64,000 nt of DNA. Source: Nymphaea colorata (taxonomy: Eukaryota > Streptophyta > Magnoliopsida > Nymphaeales > Nymphaeaceae). The stretch is taken from NCBI RefSeq assembly GCF_008831285.2, contig NC_045141.1, forward strand, positions 7,487,353 through 7,551,352, read 5' to 3'. Positions 58,660 through 64,000 of this stretch are shown here, in pieces; position 1 is the first letter of the stretch; every line of letters starts with the position of its first letter. The notes under the pieces were generated by a model that had not been told where the DNA came from, searched no databases, and worked only from the letters and a program-made list of their open reading frames with translations. A program made the position numbers and the translations under genes.

Positions 58660-61142
58660 TAAGTTAATAGAAGAACAAGAGAAAACAAAATGAGACGTAG
58701 CAAAATTAATCATAAGAAAATTGAGATTTTCTTCCACCTACTTGAAATAAAGGGAATTTGTTCACAATCACAATCTTGCGGTGACACCAGAACCTCAAAT
58801 CGAAAAAGTTGACATGCTTAATGATAAATGCAATCTTACAATATCTAAACCACAAGCGACAACTAGGAAGTCATGCATAGAAGCCTCATAATTTAAAAAA
58901 AAAATGCAAATGTAGGAACCCAACCTTTGCAACGTACTCGATATATCATAGCACTAGAACTGTATTATGTGTTTGCCTATGACTAGAAATGTCATTTTGT
59001 TATCACCCCAAAGTTTTCCAAAAAGGGGTGTATTTCATTTTCACTCCAATCTCAATTATTTCATCTAGATTTAATTCTTGGGCCCATCAAATCCTAGACC
59101 CAAAACAAATTCGAGACTATTCGATCCAGAATGAATCTCCAGACCCATGTCTGAGTCCAAACCCAAGGTTCAAACTCAAACGCGAGATTCAAATACGAAA
59201 TCCAACTCTCGGGTCTGAATTAGATCCAGAACCCAAGTCTATATCCAAATCGAGCATTTCAAACTCAAAATCTAAAATCGAAATCAAAACGACAAAATTT
59301 GATGCTATGAGCACTGCACGTGCATGAATGGACCTTCCCTTTGTTTCATGTCTCGCTCTCGAGCCAAGAGGTGTTTTGAGCCTAAATCACTCACTAGAAC
59401 GTGTCTATCTGGATCTAAAACGAGCCCAAAATCATTCAAAACAGAGTCGCTTTTGTTTGCAACAAAACCATTTTTACCCATTTTAAATATATATTTAAAA
59501 ACGATTTTACGTTCCTTTCATTATTTTTATTCTTTGAACGACCACGGGAGGCTAGAGAGGTGAAATTTGCCCCTTATTGGTCCATACAAGACAATAAGGG
59601 AAGCATTTTGCCCACCTTTATGAGAACTCGGTGCGACAGGACCATGCCGGCGTGCTGGCGCACGAAATCGCATGCCAGTGCGAGCCACCGCGCACAATCG
59701 AACGTGCACTGGCCTCCCTATTTTGATGAAAAGTCACCTCTTGGGGGTGATTTTGGCCTGACTGGGTTGGTATTAGCCCTGCCCACACTCCAAAATGGTG
59801 TTTGCAGGGCTAGTGATCAATCCCACTTAGTCAAAGCCTATATTAAAAAATTAAATAAATTATTCAAAAATACTTGAAATTCGCATGAAAATGTTGTGAA
59901 ATTAAAAAGAACCAAATTTTGAATTTTGGCTCCAAAACTCTTTATAAATATATGCACAATCCTCTCCCTTGGGCATGAGCTAACCCTTGAGAAATTTTTA
60001 GTGCTTTCTTGCTTGAAGTTTTAAAGTTTTTCCTTAGTTTTTCTCTCTTATTCTCTTCTTCCTTTTCTCTAAACTTGGAAGCAAGCTTCTGCAAGTTCAA
60101 ACTCTTTAAGGAAGCAATAGGAGACCTCTTAAAGAGATATTTTCATCATTTTGAAGCTTCATCCGAGGTGATCCTTTGATCATTCAAAGAATGTGACTCA
60201 TTTTCAATATCATCTATATTCAAGATATGTAATCCTCCATTTTTTATTTTCATTTCCTCTTGCCACCTTCCCATGCCCATACAAGAAAGCTCTAAAGATT
60301 TTCTATCCAGAGCCAAAAGCTACTCTTGAATGCACCAGGAGTATGAGCAAGGCAAAATAAATCTCATTTCTTCATTTAGTTTCAAAAATATGCTTGTTAT
60401 ATTGCTTTACTCAGCGTTTATACTTGAGATAATTCTTATGCGTGACATATTAAGTTCCTTTAATTAATGAGCAAATGCATGGCGAGAATGAGTGTTTGGG
60501 GTTTAGAATTTCCTCATTTTATGTTGATTTTTGAGGTTAGGACTTGTCCAACCCAAGAAAGCCATTCACGAATTTGTACATGTGAAAGTACATCTTCATG
60601 TCATTCTCACGCTTAGTTTCTTTCTTAATCACCCGATTAGGGAACCCAATGAGTGTTTTCTTATGTTGCTCTCTATTTTATGTATGTTTGATTTTCTTCT
60701 ATACCCAATGGTGGAAAAATCGATTTTCTTGTAATAATTATGGTTTTTATGTTCACATACAAAAATATTTAGAATCATATTTTTCAAAATATTTTTGAAA
60801 GCAAAAACCCCTTTTAATGAGGTCATAGAGACTCAGCCTAGGCCCTTGCATAAGTCCAAGTTCCTTTCCGGCCTACATAAAAATTGAAGTGAGATATTTT
60901 AAAGTTATTTCTTGATTTCAATTCTCATGATGACATATACGTATATACATGTTACATACGTATACGCATACATGACCATTTCTTGTCATTCTCTCTTTAT
61001 GATTTCATATGTTCTTTTACAAACTCTTATATATGTATATATGAATATATATATGTGCATGTCATTTTAAAATCTCTCTCTCTCTTTCTTTCTAAAATCT
61101 TCTTCTCTCTCTCTATTTGATTTAAACCTCCTTTTCACAAGC

Positions 61143-61226
<84 letters not shown>

Positions 61227-62429
61227 CTCTTTCTTTTAAATCCTTTGTTTAGTGATTTTCAAAATCTCTCTCTTTCTCTCTCTCACTATTCCGTTCATAG
61301 TAAACTCTTTAATCTTTTCCATTCTCTCAAATATTGTTCTTTCATGATTTAAGGTTTTAATTTCTTATTTGCCGACTTCATCAAGACCAAAACTCAAGTA
61401 ATGACCTAATATTGGGATTCATGTTTGATGGTCTACAACCCTGTTTCATTTTCAAAAACTTTTCTTTCTTCATATAAATATTTATAACAATTATAAAATG
61501 AGAAACTTAGATGTATGTGTTAGTAGGAATGCTCTTAGATGAATGTCATGGTAGAATGAATTATTTCCTTCTAATCATATATGACCAATGCATTCATACA
61601 TCTACATTCACTTAACATACTTATGATCACAAGCACCTCTCCAAAAGAACTTAAGTAAGATGAGATAAAGTTCTAAATAGGTAGTAACAAAATTAGAGTA
61701 AAACATCAAACCTACTTAAAATCTTGAGAGAACACCAAAGTGATTTTTAAAAGTGATCTTCAAAGGTTTCCAAATGACATTTATAAAGATTTTCTCATTC
61801 AAGATTTCCAAACAAAAATGCTATACACTCTCTTCAAAACTTTCTTAAACATTATACGGTATTTAATCAAGAATAAACATAGCTCTTAGATAGATTACTC
61901 TCGGTAAAGGCACCGGGAATGGTCAATCTTCATACTGGTGGACGAGTCCCTTTCTCTCTCATTTCAAAATAAAACCTTATTTTTCTGAAGCACTCCATAA
62001 ACCAATAAAAATTTTTGGGGATGTGAACACGTTTGAATGTGCAAAAGCTATAGCAAATTTGGGAATCGATAGTTGCACTAATGGGAAAGCAAACAAGGAA
62101 CATAAATCACTTTGTCCCATTTGCATGACCATGTACCTTGAAACACTATCATATATGCACATGTATAGTTGTAGCATGCATGCGTAGCCCCTGGGCATGG
62201 GCCACATATTGGCTACCCGAGCTTGGGCTGTGCTGGTCTGGTGACTCAACATGGGTTGTCAGCAATGGTCGACTGGACTACATTTTACCAACATTGCTGA
62301 GCTCAAGCCAGCCCAACACTATGCATGCTGCACATGCTATGACCTGTTTCTAGTAGTTGGTAGTCGCACTAGGAAGTTTAATATATGTTTTCTTGGGCAT
62401 GTTGTTGCATGAGAAGCTAAGGACCAAAT
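58660..62429. other. Non-coding stretch with a possible old LTR and TA microsatellite
   Basis: No gene is recognised. A TATAAATATATG at about 59943 followed by a CT-rich leader, and the GC-rich block at 59560-59800, have the look of an LTR promoter region, but no partner copy is in the window. A pure TA tract of about 78 bases occupies 61148-61222. CTCTCT clusters flank it. Confidence 0.35.
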
Positions 62430-63130
62430 GGTCATCGATAAACATAATCTAATGTTTGAACATTGTAGGCTACTATACTTTATAGCATCTTACTTGTATC
62501 CTTGTCTAATTAGTTTCTTTCTAGCTAGTGCTTAACATCTCCATCTCAGCATTCCTTTCTGAGATAATTCCATTTTGGACTAATGAAACTTGTAAAAGTT
62601 GGATGCATTTTCTTATATATGATCATGCACATGCATTCGCTTACTTATCATAGTACAATGATGTTAAACAAACAAGTTCCTGTGCAATAAACTTAGCACC
62701 AAATGTAGATCGAATGAATCTTACGACCATTGGTCCTTGCTATTTTTAGTGGCTTCAGTTTTGGGAATATTGGAGCAATGTGTGCATTTCTATCATAGCA
62801 TATTCTTATAAGGGAAGCCACTAAAAATAGTAACAACCAGTGGTCTTAACTTTCGTTCGATCTACATTTGGTATTAATTTTATTGCACAAGAACTTGTTT
62901 GTTTAATGGTATTGTACTATGATAAGTAATTGAATGATGCATGATCATATCTTAGAAATTGCATGCAATTTACCAGTCACGTCATCTGGAAAGGAATTAT
63001 ATTAGAAAGAAATGCTGAGATATTAGATATTGAGCACTAGGTAGAAAGAAACTAATTAGACAAGGGTATACTGTTATGAAGTATGGTAGGCCTACAATTT
63101 AGTCAAATTTTAGATTATGTTTTTCATTTA
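62430..63130. mobile_element. Foldback element with ~330-base inverted arms
   Basis: The left arm contains CCTTGTCTAATTAGTTTCTT, CTCAGCATT and AGATCGAATGAATC...GCTATTTTTAGTGGCTT. The inverse of the right arm reads the same in order. The arms meet around a loop of about 50 bases at 62765-62815. Similarity extends outward to AAACATAATCTAA on both sides. No coding capacity. A transcript would form a very long hairpin. The flanking duplication is not resolved. Confidence 0.82.
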
Positions 63131-63243
63131 ATGGACTATAGATGAATATGGTAAGATCAAGAACACATAGTTGTGGATTACTTTGATTTTGCCTTCAAGT
63201 GTGCATGGCAACCAGTTCCATTTCTATATAAAATGTGTGATAC

Positions 63244-63658
63244 TAGGGCTGCACACGAGTCGAGCCAACTCGGGCTCCAATACTCGAACTCCCTAGAAAA
63301 ACAAACCTCAATCTCGATGAGTCACTTGAAATGTTAATCGAGTCGAGTTTGAGTTGTAAGAACTCATCTTGTTTAAAGGCTCAGCTATGTAAAACTGGTT
63401 CATCACAGTTGAATTAGTTAAACAAGTTAATGAGTTGACGAGTTAAACAAGTTGAAAGAAACAAAACAGGTTTACATAAGCAAGTTAATTGAGTTAAGTG
63501 AGTTGAGCTCGTGCCCGACACTGTTTAGTCAAGTGAAGCTGGAGTTTGTTCTATGGAGCTCAACTCGAGTTTGAGCCAAGCTCAAGCTATGGCTTTTTTA
63601 TTCAAGTCGAGTTTGAGCGGGCCTAGCTCGAGTTTGACTCGGCTTATGTGCAGCTCTA
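63244..63658. mobile_element. Short hAT derivative related to hAT 2, 415 bp
   Basis: The left end TAGGGCTGCACACGAGTCGA matches the hAT 2 terminus, and the right end (TATGTGCAGCTCTA) is its imperfect inverse. The interior has decayed GAGTCGAG/GAGCTCG words. No gene. The flanking 8 bases do not match clearly. Confidence 0.8.
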
Positions 63659-64000
63659 CAATACGACTTAGTGAATTTTCATGTGATAATATAATAACCA
63701 TAGTTTATAAATGGCCCACTTCACCCCCTATACACATTTTTTGTGTTCCTTCATAGGCATATACATGTCAATATTCTGTACCGATATTGGTAACATTTTT
63801 TTTTCATTCCTTGAAGGCAAAATAGTACTTTTAATACCAAATTTAATGGAGAGAAAGTGGCATTATGCCCAAAATGTTGATGGGGCATTTGGATGACACT
63901 CTCATCTAACATAGCTTTGCGAAAACATGGCTTTATGAAAATCAAGTTTTTTAATGAGTTTTGAAAACTTGGTACATTTGTTTGGTATCCAAAACCTTTT
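63659..64000. other. AT-rich end of window
   Basis: No gene or repeat is recognised. Confidence 0.4.

Overview
The window is nuclear DNA from a flowering plant. It is AT-rich and crowded with plant transposable elements: a Ty3 chromovirus-like element, Ty1/copia elements, hAT elements, foldback MITEs and long TA/CT microsatellites. It also carries plant mitochondrial genes with their group II introns and genomic (unedited) codons. The species cannot be fixed by eye. A mitochondrial genome this rich in repeats would fit an early-diverging angiosperm, but that is a guess.

Layout. 1-12.7 kb: a C2H2 zinc-finger gene with a C-terminal EAR-type motif, cut in two by a 10.6 kb Ty3 element with 2.9 kb LTRs and a perfect 5-bp target duplication (ACCTC). 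The two gene halves stay in frame across the target site. 12.7-16.9 kb: a hAT element whose transposase has four recognisable exons, a frameshift and two stops. 17.3-17.9 kb: the 5' stub of a copia element. 18.73-24.23 kb: a second hAT element with TIRs and a perfect 8-bp duplication (ATAAAACC). It keeps only the BED zinc-finger end of its transposase and has picked up a Sec61-alpha-like exon fragment. 25.4-25.9 kb: two MITEs. 27.75-33.3 kb: a decayed copia element on the minus strand. 33.3-38.4 kb: no gene seen.

38.4-58.7 kb is the most striking part. A decayed plus-strand copia element has gag and protease remnants on the left and integrase, RT and RNase H on the right, between two related LTRs. 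About 16 kb of organellar DNA separates the two halves inside its pol region. The insert holds a 3.5 kb array of short repeats, nad5 exons 4-5, all five nad7 exons with four group II introns (exon 1 truncated), a piece of plastid 16S rRNA, an acidic serine-rich mitochondrial-type ORF, nad4L and a truncated nad6. The genes carry frameshifts or stops, as expected of a nuclear mitochondrial insertion (NUMT). The series is nested: plastid DNA within mitochondrial DNA within a nuclear retrotransposon. 58.7-64 kb: non-coding DNA with a 78-bp TA tract, a ~0.7 kb foldback element and a 415-bp relative of the second hAT element.

No intact host gene could be demonstrated. The window records successive insertions: gene, LTR element, DNA transposons and organellar DNA. 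Exon boundaries were read from splice and group II motifs. No alignment or database search was run.
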